64,000 bases of DNA, from NCBI GenBank assembly GCA_027475525.1, contig JAMWFC010000029.1:1116001-1180000 (forward strand). Direction: 5' to 3'. The notes beneath the pieces were generated by a model. It searched no databases. It worked only from the letters and a program-made list of their open reading frames with translations, and was not told the origin of the DNA. Shown in pieces: positions 33,171 through 44,761 of the stretch; position 1 is the first letter of the stretch, and every line of letters starts with the position of its first letter. This DNA is from Macrolepiota albuminosa. Lineage: Eukaryota; Basidiomycota; Agaricomycetes; Agaricales; Agaricaceae. The position numbers and the translations under genes were made by a program.

Positions 33171-33645
33171 TGGTCACTACTACTGACAGCTTTTCCATGA
33201 TATGAGACAGTCAACATCAGGGTATGTATTTATAATGGCTAGAGACCTAGTTTCATGGAGTTCAAAATGCCAACAAACGGTGGTGCTATCCATGACAGAG
33301 GCAGAGTATATAGCAATGACCAGGGAATCTCAGTAAGTGCTCTGAATGCATAATTTTCTGATAGAGATTGATATGATGCAACCGCTACTGGCAGCTTTCT
33401 GAGTAGACAATAACTCATTCATTGCTCTTGCCAAGTTGACAAAAGGGCATGCCAGAGCAAAATATATAGATATATAACACGATTATATCTGAGAACATAT
33501 CCAGGATGGGGATATAGAAGTTCACCATATACCCTCATCTGAAAACCTCACTGATATTTGCATAAAACTGCTATCCTGGGCTGCATATGACCATCTCATA
33601 TTAATGGGCATCAACAATGCTGACAAGAGTGCTGAGATATGACTT
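33171..33645 (+). pseudogene. Ty1/Copia RNase H fragment
   Basis: Plus-strand translation gives the RNase H end of a Copia polyprotein: G-Y-V-F-I-M, LVSWSSKCQQTVVLSMTEAE, YIAMT, then a primer-grip-like VDNNSFIALA, HARAKYIDI and VHHIPSSENLTDI. Upstream domains are missing, and several stops are present (TAA, TGA). A different copy from the Copia element at the right end of the window, which is on the opposite strand. Confidence 0.8.
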
Positions 33646-33693
33646 CTCCAATGACTGTGCTGCCTGACAGTTTTCTTTTAGGGAATATTCTCT

Positions 33694-33990
33694 TGTAACA
33701 AGTGTAACAGAGTTACTCTGGGTCTCATGGTTTAGCCTGGGGTTGGACAAATCATAGTTACTGGCTCTGTATCTCTCTGAAGTATAAAAGGACTTAGATA
33801 ATTTGTCTAGGCAGGTTTTGCAATTTTATAGGACTTATAATGGTTCTCAACTGCAAGACTTCTAAAGTGTGACTGTGCTCTGCTATATCCGGTGGACTAC
33901 CAATATATATTTTAAACCTATCAAAAGTTCTACAAGCTTAGAAAACAACTGACTCCCTTTTTGTGAGTTCACTCTGGTCTGATCAATTGC
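33694..33990 (+). mobile_element. 5' LTR of element C
   Basis: Starts TGTAACAAGTGTAACAG and matches the 3' copy at 60470 for about 120 bp, including the TATAAAAG box at 33783-33790. Its right end is not resolved because the partner LTR is truncated; gag starts at 34023 or a little earlier. Confidence 0.7.
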
Positions 33991-34022
33991 AGGCATCCTA
34001 GTTGTGAGTCAACCTTTTGAAA

Positions 34023-36669
34023 ATGTCAGCTGATAATCCCACTAGATATTTAGCCTGGCTCAGGAGTGTGACTCTGAGTGTGGCAAACCAACCACAAAAG
34101 AGTAATAATTCTGCTGCCTGGAACCAGGGCAAAGCGACTTTCTTGGAGACTGAGCCAGGCAGGGACCTATACAACAAAACTCCTGCTCTGGTGAAGAAAC
34201 CACTAGGAACTGCTCTGGCAGATTCTGAGTTTACTGCTACAATAGAAAAGAGGAGCAGTAGAGTAAATAAAGAACCAACTATCCAGCCAATGCCAGATGA
34301 GTTGTGGAGAGAAAAAAACACGTCCATCAGTATTAGTAGTGACACTGATGAAGAATCAACAAAAAATAGTTATGTGACTTCACACACAAATAGAGAATTC
34401 CTGCAGGAAAATAGGATGCCAGATGAGACCTTACATCAACAGATAAAGGACTGTGGCACAGGACCTGACATGTTGAATAACAAGAATGTGTCCACAGAAC
34501 AGTCAGAAGCCACTCAGCCAGTAAGAGATGACATGACCAATGCTCAACAAGAGCTAATGAACACTTGAACAAAAAAGACACTCACATCACTGGCCTCTCA
34601 GGCAGAGGGGGCCGAGAACCAAAAACCACACAAGAAGGAACAGCCAGAAGGTAATTTTGGTTTAGCATGGAAAAATAGGGGGTCTCCAGGAGAAGACCAG
34701 GAATCAGATGACCAGGACTTGCTCTCAGAGCCCTGGATAATTAGTGGAGCCCCCAAAAAAACCAATGGCTGAGAAAAAAAGGATAGATGAAATGAGAGTT
34801 CCTTCACAAGAAGAACTCTGGAAATGTCTAAGACAGAAAAAGCATCTGGCAAGAGAAATCCACCAGATGCAGCACTCCATGAGGAAAGATAGACGATGCT
34901 GGTCCAAGCAGGCAACTTCTGAGCCCATTTTTAATGAGCTCAAAAGTATAATAAACTGTATAACACACCAAGCACTAAACAAAGATAAATAGAAAACAAA
35001 AAAGGAAAGAACTGATAGGATATGTCCCTTCTAGCAAGGAGCAAGAGACAGTGTGCTTGGATGCACCTTTGAGCATATAAAGGAGGATAGAAAGAAGTCA
35101 GCGAACAATTCCAGAGACCTGGAGTTGTTAGAGAGCAGTGAGGATAATAACTCCAGTAATTCTAATAGGAACAGTGACTCCGACAGTCTCAGCAATAATG
35201 AGGAGCCATTGAGCCCAGGATCATCAACATTGGAGGACAAGGATTCTCCATTGTCATCCTCCTTAGGAGAGGAGAATGATGATTGACAATGAAAGAAAAA
35301 AAAAAGGGCAAGTAAGTTTGCTAAGAGGGGTAGAGTGAAACACAACCCTCCTAGATCATTAATTAAACTGATGCCACTGGCCAAGTATGGGAGATCCCTG
35401 AACCTGCAAGCTTTCCTGCAGTTCATGACTCACTCTACATCCTATGTTAAGTAAATATGGACTAGTGCAGAAAGAACATCAGGTTCTCATGATATTCAAA
35501 TTTCTGATAGCAAGAGCATGGACATTCTACTTGCGAGAAGTATTGTGGGCATCAGAGGAGTGGTCCTTGAAACATTTTTTTAAGGAATTGTTCAATGATT
35601 GCTTTCCAATCAACTATCAAAATAAACAACGTAGTGAGCTACAGCACCTGCAGCAGAGTAAGATGAGTGTGTGAGACTATGTTGGGGAGTTACAGGAGCT
35701 GTTTACCATTGTAGGCTACACAAATAAAAAGGAGAAGATAGTGAAGCTGTTTAATGGATTCCAGCCATCTATCCAGCAGGAACTGTATTGAGCAGGTTTT
35801 AACCCTGAGATCTCAAAATGGAAGAAGGTGGTCGCAAAGGCCAAATTCATTAAAATGGCTGAATCCATAGATCTGGAATTTGGGGAGGGATCTAATTCAG
35901 GCACTCCATGCCAAGAGCAATCAGAGAAATGCTCAGGACACTTTAAATGTGGGGAGAGAAGGCACTGCTCTGGCCAAAGCAGGAGTAAATCTCCCTTCTG
36001 CAATGGTTATAAGACAAATACTCAGCCTGCATATTCAGCCAAGAAAGGAATGTCCAAGGCATCTGATGTGAGTAGGGCTTAGCCTGAAGGAGGAAAAATC
36101 CAGAAGAGCAGACACAAAAAGCTGTCTCCTGAGGAGAAAACAGAGTATTAGGCATCAGAAAAGTGCTTTAACTGTGGGGAAACAGGACACATGGCTTGCA
36201 ACTGCCCTGTGGGCCGCACTGGCACATCCTCGCAGCCCAGAAAACTACTAGGCCTCAAGTCATATAGTGTAAAGATGGATCTGCAAGAGACAGACCATCT
36301 AAGAGAGGAAGCATTAGCATCCACAACCACCATGTTGCAGGTTGGGCTAATCAGCCTGATACTGGAACCCCAGAGTGAGACCAAGAATTTCCTGAGGCTC
36401 ATTGAGGTAGGTCTGGCTGCAGAACGTGGCACAGACAATGCCAGCCCTGTGGTGTTGTTGGCCAGGCAGGACTTCAGAGATGAAACAATATGGAAGTTTG
36501 TTATCAAGCACATGGAAGAGAAGGTCTATCTTGTGTGGAAGAAAGAAAAAAGCTTTGGATGCCTGGATTGTCTGGACAGCACACCTGCACAGAAGATGGA
36601 CTATTTCTTAGAAAGGTCCCAACTATACCCAGATAATCCCTGCAATGCCCTGCAGTACAAGAAACATTG
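34023..36669 (+). pseudogene. Gag of element C
   Basis: From an ATG at 34023 a Ser/Glu-rich N-terminal part runs to 34568. After several stops the capsid-like block follows at 35440-35830 (KFLIARAWTFYLREV, FFKELFNDCFP, DYVGELQELF, IVKLFNGFQPSIQ). A zinc knuckle C-F-N-C-G-E-T-G-H-M-A-C-N-C lies at 36164-36205 (CX2CX4HX4C). A linker to 36669 precedes the protease. This is the Gag layout of a widespread basidiomycete Gypsy group. At least eight stops interrupt it. Confidence 0.8.
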
Positions 36670-37289
36670 ATTCTTCATCTACAAAATAGCAGGTAGAAAT
36701 CTCTATATGTAGAATCATGTCTGGGGTACCAAAACTATTATTCCAGCAAATGTTGTGGCTTGTCAGAGATTCACAGTCAGATCCTGGTACATCCAGAAAC
36801 GGAGTCAGCAAAGTGGTGCACCAATTACTCAGAAATCCAAGTACCAACCCACATTGGCAATGGATACCTGGGCATAAAACATGTCCAAGATGCTAGAGCT
36901 GGGATCTCCATATTTGTATCCTGGCCTTGAAAGTAGAAAGAGCTTGCAACAGTGGTTTCAACTAATGAGATGGTCTGGATCTAGTTGGCTTCTAATGGAT
37001 AGCATGTTAGGGTTTGCCACTGAGATTGACAATCAGCAGTTGAAGAACAGCTGGTTCAACATTTGCCATTGGTATGAGGTATGACTAAACCAGTTTTGAG
37101 ATTGGATCTTCTAGGAGAAGGAAAATGATGTCAATAGCCTGATTTCACCCTGGTTTGAGGAGAAGAGGTGCAAAAGCATCAATTATAAAAAGCCAGAAAC
37201 AGACCTGCTGGCTGAACTGAGTGTGTATGGACAGCAGGTCAAGTGAGGGGCTTATGTGGCTATTCAAAGAAACAATGCCAAGATTAAGA

Positions 37290-37457
37290 ATGTGAACCAC
37301 CAAGTATCCTAGCTGTTGGTTATTGTAGTGAATCTGGATGGCCACTCTATATGAGCTTTGCTGGATTTGGGGTCCTTGGAGGATTTTATATCCACTACAG
37401 CTGTGGAGCAGCTGAAGATTTGTAAAGTCAAATTGAGTGAACCATTGCAGGTTCAAC
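37290..37457 (+). pseudogene. Protease of element C, 5' part
   Basis: Reads L-D-G-H-S-I-stop-A-L-L-D-L-G-S, where the active-site D-S-G has become D-L-G, then EDFISTTAVEQLK and LSEPLQVQ. It is interrupted at 37457 by the TNP2 transposon and continues at 43760. The TSD GTTCAAC encodes the shared V-Q. Confidence 0.75.
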
Positions 37458-39639
37458 CCCAGTGAGAACGGGTTCTGCACAAATCTGCATAAGGATAGAA
37501 ATTTCTGATCATATCGGATCTAGACGGCGAATCTGGGAAATGAGCTGAAAGTTGTTCTAATTTAAGAGAGAGTTACCAAAATCAGCACGTAAGGTCAATG
37601 TAACGCAACAAGCCTCATGAAAGTCCCATGGTATAACTTTAAACGTTAACTATGTATGAAACATGATATATATCAGTCCACACCAATCGAGTTCTGAGTT
37701 CCCCCCTTTCCACACACTCATCCAGTGCTCAAATATCTCAAACTTGTTATGCCTAGCTCAAACCCCAGACCATGCTATTGTGATGTCTGTCGTGGTGCTA
37801 TTGTCACTTACAAGACAGTTTGGAACCATCGTAATCGTCCTAGATATGAACCCAATGTCTTGTCATTCTCTGAGTGGCTCCAAAACAGGAATCAGTCTAA
37901 CTCTGATAGCCATGAGGGAAGTACTAGTAGCCTCCATGAGGAGCAACTAGAAGCTGTAGACAATGTTAATCCTGGATCAAGAAAACGGGCTAGGATGGTA
38001 AGATTTACATTTATCTACAATGTGATCTATGAAATAAATGCCACACAACTGCAGTTTTCAACTGGCAAGGAAGGGAATGAAACTGAGATGCAAGACCAGG
38101 AACAGCTGATTTTATCACACAGTACCACATCTAACATTTCCATGACTCATGAAACCAATTTTACAGACAAAGAATCTGAGATTGGAGACTATGAAAACAG
38201 GATTGATTCTGATTCTGGTACTCACACACCTGGTGTTGGAACAGAGACTAATGAGGATACTGGTGAATATGAATTTGATGATGAGAATCTTAATACCACT
38301 GCTTGGGCTCATGCACAGGCCATCTTGGCTGCACAGGAAAATCAGCCTATCCAGGAAGAGGAAGAAAATCTACCTCAGGCTCATATTGAGAGTCTTCGCA
38401 TTTCTCAGGAATATATTCACTTGATTCAGACTGCAACCTTGGATGGAGACAAGCTAGATGAGAATACTCTGTACCATCTTCGAAATCCTACTAAAGGATC
38501 TGTTAACACCATTACCCCAGATAATCAGCTCTGTCTTGAAATATTTACAGCCACAGATGCTAGTGAGGCTACATATAACCAGTGCTGCAATGCTATTCAG
38601 AGACGGTATCCTAATACTGAAATGCTCTCATTTTACAATGTCAAGAAGCTTGTTGCTGATGTCAGTGGTGTTGTATCTGTTATGGATGACATGTGCATAA
38701 ATTCTTGCCATGCATTTACTGGTCCTTTTGCTCAGCATGACAGATGTACTATATGCTATGAACCACGCTATAACCTTGAACAGTTCAATAAATCTGGTAA
38801 AAAAGTGCCTCAACAACAAGCATGTACTTTTCCACTTGGGCCACAAATACAAACTTTGCGTCGATCAGCTAAAGGAGCTGAGGATATGTGCTATCTGAGT
38901 TATAAAGTGAATGATGTTTTAAAACAACTTGACAATCTTGTGGAGGATGCTGATATGATATATGATGACATTTTCTGTGGAAGTGATTTCATTGAATTTG
39001 CAGAGAAAATTAAAATAACTGATAAGGACACTATGATATCTATATCTCTTGATGGAGTACAGTTGTACCAAAGCAAAAAATCTGACACATGGATAGGAAT
39101 TGGGAAAATTGAAAACTATGCCCCAAAATTGCGGTTCAAACAAAAAAATGTTCTTGTGCTATTTACAATTCCTGGTCCAAACAAGCCTAAGATAGTAGAT
39201 TCATACCTTTTTCGATCATTGTATCATCTGTCAGCCTTACAACATGAAAATGAAGGCCAAGGCCTAGCAATCTGAGATGCTAAAACACAAAGTGTGGTTA
39301 ATTCTCGCATTTTTTTTGCTTTGGGAACAGCAGATGCTGTTGCAATGACAGAACTAGATGGTCGTGTTGGACACCATGGAGCACAAGGATGTCGTCTTGG
39401 CTGTGGCATGAAAGGTCGTCACAAGCCTAACAGTGGACACTACTTTGCAGCTCATCTTAGACCAAATAACTATACTGTTTTTGATTGCAATCATGCAGAT
39501 ATCAACATCCGAGAACTTCAGCCATTGCCTGTTGAAGTATACAAGGAAAAATTGCATATACTTATTACTTCACAGGATCAGGCTACTTATGAACGCAATC
39601 GCAAAGAAACTGGGCTTAGTAAACCTAGTATTCTTAGTG

Positions 39640-39793
39640 GACTAGTTTCTGAACTTTCACTTTCAGTTCCTCAGTGTTTTCCTTTGGATTTAATGCATCT
39701 GCCTTGTCTCAACATTGACTAGTTTCTGAACTTTCACTTTCAGTTCCTCAGTGTTTTCCTTTGGATTTAATGCATCTGCCTTGTCTCAACATT
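39640..39793. repeat. 77-bp tandem duplication 6
   Basis: GACTAGTTTCTGAACTTTCA at 39640 recurs at 39717, period 77, inside the transposase coding sequence. It inserts a frame shift; one copy removed gives a continuous CFPLDLMHLPCLNI-PELL reading. Confidence 0.97.
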
Positions 39794-40034
39794 CCAGAGT
39801 TGCTCATTTTTCTTTGGCGTGGAACACTCAAACATTCAGATAATGATAACTGGGAATGGGCAACTCTAGTTGGAGATGTTTGGACTAATCATAGAAAGCT
39901 TGTAGAGAATGCTACTCAGTATTTTCCTTCATCCTTTCATCGGACACCTCGTAATCCTGCAGAAAAAATTTCCAGTGGCTTTAAAGCTACTGAGTGGTTT
40001 CTATACATTTATGGACTTGGTCCTGCTTTCTTTC

Positions 40035-40188
40035 GAATAGTTCTTCCTCATGTATACTGGAAGAACTTTTGCAAGCTAGTTGCTGCAATACGCACATTTG
40101 TTCAACAACAAGAATAGTTCTTCCTCATGTATACTGGAAGAACTTTTGCAAGCTAGTTGCTGCAATACGCACATTTGTTCAACGACAA
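40035..40188. repeat. 77-bp tandem duplication 7
   Basis: GAATAGTTCTTCCTCATGTA at 40035 recurs at 40112, period 77, again inside the transposase. Discounting one copy rejoins VLPHVYWKNFCKL with the downstream HSFLVQFIEEFE block. Confidence 0.97.
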
Positions 40189-41110
40189 ATAACTAGACAT
40201 CAAATAGTTCATGCACATTCTTTTCTTGTTCAATTTATTGAGGAGTTTGAAGCTCTTTACTACTAGCGGCGAGTTGACAGACTCCAAGTTTGTCGTCCAT
40301 CTATACATACACTAAGCCACTTAGCACATAAAACTCTCCGAGTTGGACTTGGTGCATATTATTCACAATATACAATGGAGCGAACAATTGGAAATCTTGG
40401 AAAAGAAATTTGTCAACCTTCAAATCCATTTGCCAATCTTGCACAACGTGCTTTGCTTCGATGTCAACTCAATGCTCTTATAAATGTATGTCCTGATCTT
40501 GAAGTTATAGTTTACAAAAAACAGCCATCTTCTGTTCCTAACAAACCTGTGCTCTTACAACGACGAGATAGACATGCTCACTCATTACAAAATAATGCAA
40601 AGAAAGCTGTCATTTTTGAATTATTAAAGTTAACTTCTGTGAGACGATGGGGTTGTATACATTTGCCAAATGGACAGATAGCAGGAAGTGTTTTCAATGA
40701 TGAAAACCGAAAAAATAATATTTGTATTAGCTGTAATGTTAAGGTAAGTAGTTAACAATTTAATATAATAATTTTAACAGTCTAATCACTTTCTATAGAT
40801 TAATGTAAATGGACAAACTACATTTGCAGAAGTTTCTTTCTACTTCTATATTGGCGAATCAGATACATTGGTTCCTTGGGCTCTAGTCTCTGTCTATTCT
40901 GATCCAGATCCTAATATTTTGGAGGATTCATACAATACAATTTGGGCTTGCTATTATCAAGGCTCAAATAGCTTAAAAGCAGTGCTTGCATCAGATATCA
41001 TTTCACTTGTATCAATGCAACCAATGCCAGCATTTTCCCATGAACCACAGAATCTTTGGTTTGTGATTGAGAAGTCCAGCTTGGAAGAGGAACAATTAGG
41101 AGAAGAGTAG

Positions 41111-41390
41111 AAATATTTGACTAAAGAAAATAAGTAACTTCCAGTCTTGTAAATAGTATATTTATGTGATTTTTTCAATCTTGATTATATTTCTTCAGAA
41201 ATTGTGATTGTAACAGTAATACTATAGCATGTATATATCTTGTTTTCCTCTCTTTTTGAGTAAGCCATGCTATTAGTTCTAGTAAATTCAGATAATTGAC
41301 ATGCCTGTCACATTGTCACTAGAATGTCACACTGCCACCGTCTCTATTGCATTGCATCGCATCATTTGTTCTGGACCTCCACTATATGCA
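41111..41390. other. Spacer between the two genes of the TNP2 transposon
   Basis: AT-rich 3' region of the transposase gene and probable promoter of the second gene. No coding evidence. Confidence 0.4.
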
Positions 41391-43393
41391 TGTCGACAAC
41401 CTCAGAATGGAACTTTTCTTCACCATCTCTTTCTTCTACAGACCTCCCTAGCTGCTTCAATGTTTCTCAAAATCCATTTGCAGTAAGTTATCTCTACTTT
41501 ATTTTTTTTATTCGGATTCTTACTGATCTACTTCAATCAGCCACCTTCAAGAATTTCAAATGATTTCAGGATACATGAGGTGAGATTTTCTTTTTATTTG
41601 GCTACTACTTCAATCAGACACCTTCAAGAATTTCAAATGATTTCAGGATACATGAGGTGAGATTTTCTTTTTATTTGGCTACTACACTAATCAGGTTTGT
41701 GTTTATAGCCACAAAAATCATTTTCTATGCCATTGATAACAACAGCTACACATGCTGAGCTCCTCAGTTCAGGAAATACCACCTACATAGAACTATTCAG
41801 TGCATATAATTAGCTTAAAGCTGAAATTACCCCTCTTTGGTGCATAAACATTATGATTTCTGTGTGACAGTATTACTGACATTTTTTCCAAGTGATGAAG
41901 TCAATCACCATCGTCAACTTGCAATTCTTACGGCTTCAGCCTTAAAGTCAGGACCTTCACAACCACTTTTTCAACAATCCCATTTGGTAAAACTTCCCAC
42001 CCAGAAAGACCGCAAGAATTTTTTCGAAGTGCCATTTTGGAATGAGAGTGAATGGACAGCTTGGGCTGACAAGCAAGAAAACAGAGGACAGCACATAGGC
42101 AAACTTGCTTTTATTACTAACCAGAAAGGTATCAAAGTTGACAAGTCCCGACTTGGCCAAATGTCCGACACTGCAAAAATGATATGGAACTACCTTGATG
42201 ACAACAACGAAGCCCCCTCAAGCTGGAAAAAGAAGACGACAGCAGCAAATGATTATTTTATCGACCGCATGCTTGCTGAGTTTCCCGAGTTTGGCCTGGC
42301 AAATGGCCATTGGAAACTCGAACAATTTGCCATGACTCGCTACCCTGATTGGAAAAAGACATGAAAGGAGAGAAAGGAGAGACAAGTATCAGGTACGATT
42401 TATACTCTTTCTTGCAATCACAGCTTATTATTATTGGTAGGTACTCTAAAACGTCCATGCACAGACGTTGTAAGGCCCTTGTCCAAGCGAAAATGTTTGA
42501 TTGATGATAGTGAAGCATCGAGTGAGTTTTTTTTTTCATTTTTATATATATTTGCTTATATTTTCAGTAACTCTCACCTCCTCACCGCCTTCTCCCTCCA
42601 TGTCTCAGGTACCAACAACCTCTGCACTCCAGGTGCCATCTACCTCACACCGCACACCAACTACCACTTCCATGCTCCAGTCACCAGCTACTTCTGTGAC
42701 TGAGGCACCGACAACCTCTATGCTCCAGGAGCAATTTACTTCGACACTCGAGGTGCCAAGTACTACTTCCACACCTCAAGATATGATGACCTCCACACCC
42801 CAGGCTCCCTCAACCAAAATTGAATGTATCTTGGAAACCAGTGCAGATGCAGATGGATCTCGTCTTCAGTGCTCTGCACGCCGTGTTCTCAACCCACTGT
42901 ACGTATTTCATACATTCTTGTTCTACATGTCTAATTCATCGAAGTAAAAATATTTCAATCCCACCACCAACAGTGCCTATGCCCGAAATCACACCATCCA
43001 CTGCCATTCCCACCACTGCTGCTGCCAAGAAAAATCGGAACGACAAGCAACTCAAAGCAAAAGAAGGATTGACCTCTGCACGGTATATAGTATTAGTTCA
43101 CATTTGCTTGCACTAATCATTTTCTTCCTAGTAACTTGTACATTGTTGACTATTTGAAAGCTCACCCCCACACTACTGAAAACAAATTTTCTGCTGTATG
43201 GAAGACGTGCAATGCCGAGACAAAAAAGGTTAGTCTGACACTCCTTTGACTCTATCAAAATTTAACCTAGCTCACGTTCATCTAGAAGTATCAAGACCTT
43301 TCAAAACAATATACTAAATCATGCAAAGCCAGAATCAGACTGACTCAAGATGAAAACAACTCTTCTATCAGCATGTTGAATTTGTCAAACTGA
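41391..43393 (+). pseudogene. Second gene of the TNP2 transposon, HMG-box-like end
   Basis: A multi-exon gene in the same direction as the transposase. Well-supported exons end at 42392 and then run 42441-42521, 42568-42898, 42974-43082, 43132-43228 and 43286-43393, with introns of 46-75 nt; the last five keep one frame. The early part is uncertain (candidate start 41391). Visible: a block rich in Trp and Lys (PFWNESEWTAWADKQ, WNYLDDNNEAPSSWKKK), a basic patch with KRPC and PLSKRKC, a Ser/Thr/Pro-rich linker of repeated TTSMLQ-like units, and a C-terminal YIVDYLKAHP...WKTCNAETKKKYQDL that resembles an HMG box. A TGA at 42362-42364 stands where Trp fits. Likely a DNA-binding partner of the transposase; family name unknown to me. 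Confidence 0.6.
41528..41681. repeat. 77-bp tandem duplication 8
   Basis: CTACTTCAATCAGNCACCTT-like sequence at 41528 recurs at 41605, period 77, in intronic or 5' sequence of the second transposon gene. Confidence 0.95.
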
Positions 43394-43738
43394 AAGTCGT
43401 CGGACATTCTCCGGTATGTTTCTTCACATGTTTGGGACTTAGAGTTTCTAAATAGCATTAATTAATAATGTACTTATACATTCAGTTGTGATCAGACAGT
43501 AGCAGATTATCAATGTCATTTTCTGCATTTTCGATGAAAAGGAGGTTTCTGCGGGGTGCGAATCAGCCCAAACTGACCCAGATTCCACCCGATAAGCACG
43601 CTAGTCAAGCTTCGAACATTGCAGATTGTAGAATTTGTATGCAGAAAAAATGCTGAAAAGGATAGAAAATATATGAGATTTCTGCTATGTACAGATTAGC
43701 ATAAAATTGCAGCCAAAACCAGATATTGTCGGATCTCC
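43394..43738. other. 3' subterminal region of the TNP2 transposon
   Basis: No gene. Holds short direct and inverted subterminal words (GTCGGA, GATCCGAC-like, CAGAAATNTCA) also seen near the left end, as expected for transposase binding sites. Confidence 0.4.
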
Positions 43739-43759
43739 GCAGAACCCGTTCTCACTGGG

Positions 43760-44011
43760 GTTCAACTGGCAGTTCAGAGGTCCAAGTCAAAGATCAATTA
43801 CGGCACTACTGCCCTGTTTCAGTATCAGCAAATTTTGTGTCAACAGTACTTTGACATCATAAACCTACAAGGTTATGATGTCATCTTAGACACACCATGG
43901 ATCTACCAGCATAGAGTAATCTTTGGTTTGAATCCTGCTCACGTCATGGTGGGTGCAGACATGGCACTTTCAATAAATGAAGAAATAAGAGTTGCCTATT
44001 TGGCTTTTTAG
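43760..44011 (+). pseudogene. Protease of element C, 3' part
   Basis: Continues the reading from 37457: LAVQRSKSKINYG, then YFDIINLQGYDVILDTPW and HRVIFGLNPAHVMVG, the typical end block of this Gypsy protease group (the usual G of ILGTPW is D). A TAG stops it at 44009-44011. Confidence 0.8.
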
Positions 44012-44084
44012 ACAGTAGAATTGGGGATGCCAAGAGGGCTGCCTACATCAAATCAGGACAATGGCAGATCTCCACAGCAGAGAA

Positions 44085-44761
44085 CACATCCTCAATGATG
44101 TTCTTGCAAAAACCTGGAAAGGCAGGTGAACCTCGCCAATTAAGAATTGTCAGTGACCTTTGGGCTTGAAATGCCAATACTTACAAGAAGGCTTCCCCTT
44201 TGCCGGACATAGATGGCATATTAAGGAGGGCAGCACAGAACAGATACAGGTTGGTCATTGATAGCCAAGATGCTTATGAGCAGATATGCATCTGCCCAGA
44301 ACATGTGGGACGAACAGCTATGACAACCCTGGATGAAACCATAGTCAGTAACATATTACAGCAGGGGGATTGTAATGCACCAGCAATGTATCAGGCACTG
44401 ATGAACCATTTATTTGCTGTGTATCTTGGTCAGTTTATAGATGTTTACTTAGATGACATCATTATATACTTGGACATTCTGTAGGCACACATTCATCACA
44501 TAAAGATAGTTTTGAACACTGTATATCTGAGTGAGAGAAAGCTACGTTTCTTGTGCCACAAGGTGAAGATCCTGGACAGGATAGTAGGTGATCAGGGAAT
44601 CTATATGGATTCTAATAAGGTGGACATGTTAGTTCAATAGAAAACGCCTACTAATCATGACCTTTTAAGAGGCTCTTAAATGCTGCTGGGTACTTGGCAG
44701 ATGACATTGACCAGGTCTGCATACCCATGGGGATACTACATTCTTTGACTAGGGATACTGT
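44085..44761 (+). pseudogene. Reverse transcriptase of element C
   Basis: Reads FLQKPGKAGEPRQLRIVSDL, SPLPDIDGILRRAAQNRYR with IDSQDAYEQI (fingers and palm), APAMYQALMNHLF, and the intact catalytic box F-I-D-V-Y-L-D-D-I-I-I-Y at 44431-44470. After a TAG the thumb follows with KLRFLCHKVKILDRIV. The frame changes near 44690 and the family G solo LTR follows at 44762. Confidence 0.85.

Larger units (their letters stand above)
37749..41110 (+). pseudogene. TNP2-like transposase (Transposase_21 family)
   Basis: Exons 37749-37997, 38055-40743 and 40799-41110 with introns of 57 and 55 nt. With each internal 77-bp duplication counted once the length is 3096 nt, exactly 1032 codons. Motifs in order match the basidiomycete TNP2 family as I know it: a Cys/His N-terminus (CYCDVCRG...WNH), GPFAQHDRCTICYEPRY, GSDFIEFAE, SISLDGVQLYQSKKSD (catalytic-region Asp), FTIPGPNKPK, GVGHHGAQGC-like GRVGHHGAQGCRLGC, GHYFAAHLRP, FPLDLMHLPCLNI, NPAEKISSGFKA, YSQYTMERTIGNLG, and a C-terminal domain with WALVSVYS. 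It would cut and paste the element by its inverted repeats in the nucleus. Stops: TGA at 39273-39275 (Trp expected) and TAG at 40264-40266 (Gln expected). Intron 1 is also open in frame, so it might be retained. Confidence 0.88.
37458..43759 (+). mobile_element. TNP2-type DNA transposon, complete ends
   Basis: Perfect 21-bp terminal inverted repeats, CCCAGTGAGAAC... at 37458-37478 and the reverse complement at 43739-43759, flanked by a 7-bp target duplication GTTCAAC (37451-37457 and 43760-43766). Removing the element and one duplicate restores the protease reading of element C. It encodes a large TNP2-like transposase and a second spliced gene with an HMG-box-like end. Its 6302 bp include three 77-bp duplications. 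Termini and TSD length differ from classic CACTA elements (CACTA, 3 bp). Confidence 0.92.

Noticed and set aside
37458..43759. Kyakuja-Dileera-Zisupton (KDZ) transposon
   Set aside because: Motifs such as DGVQLYQSK, GRVGHHGAQGC, NPAEKISSG and YTMERTIGNLG match the TNP2/Transposase_21 pattern as I know it. The 7-bp duplication alone is not enough for KDZ.
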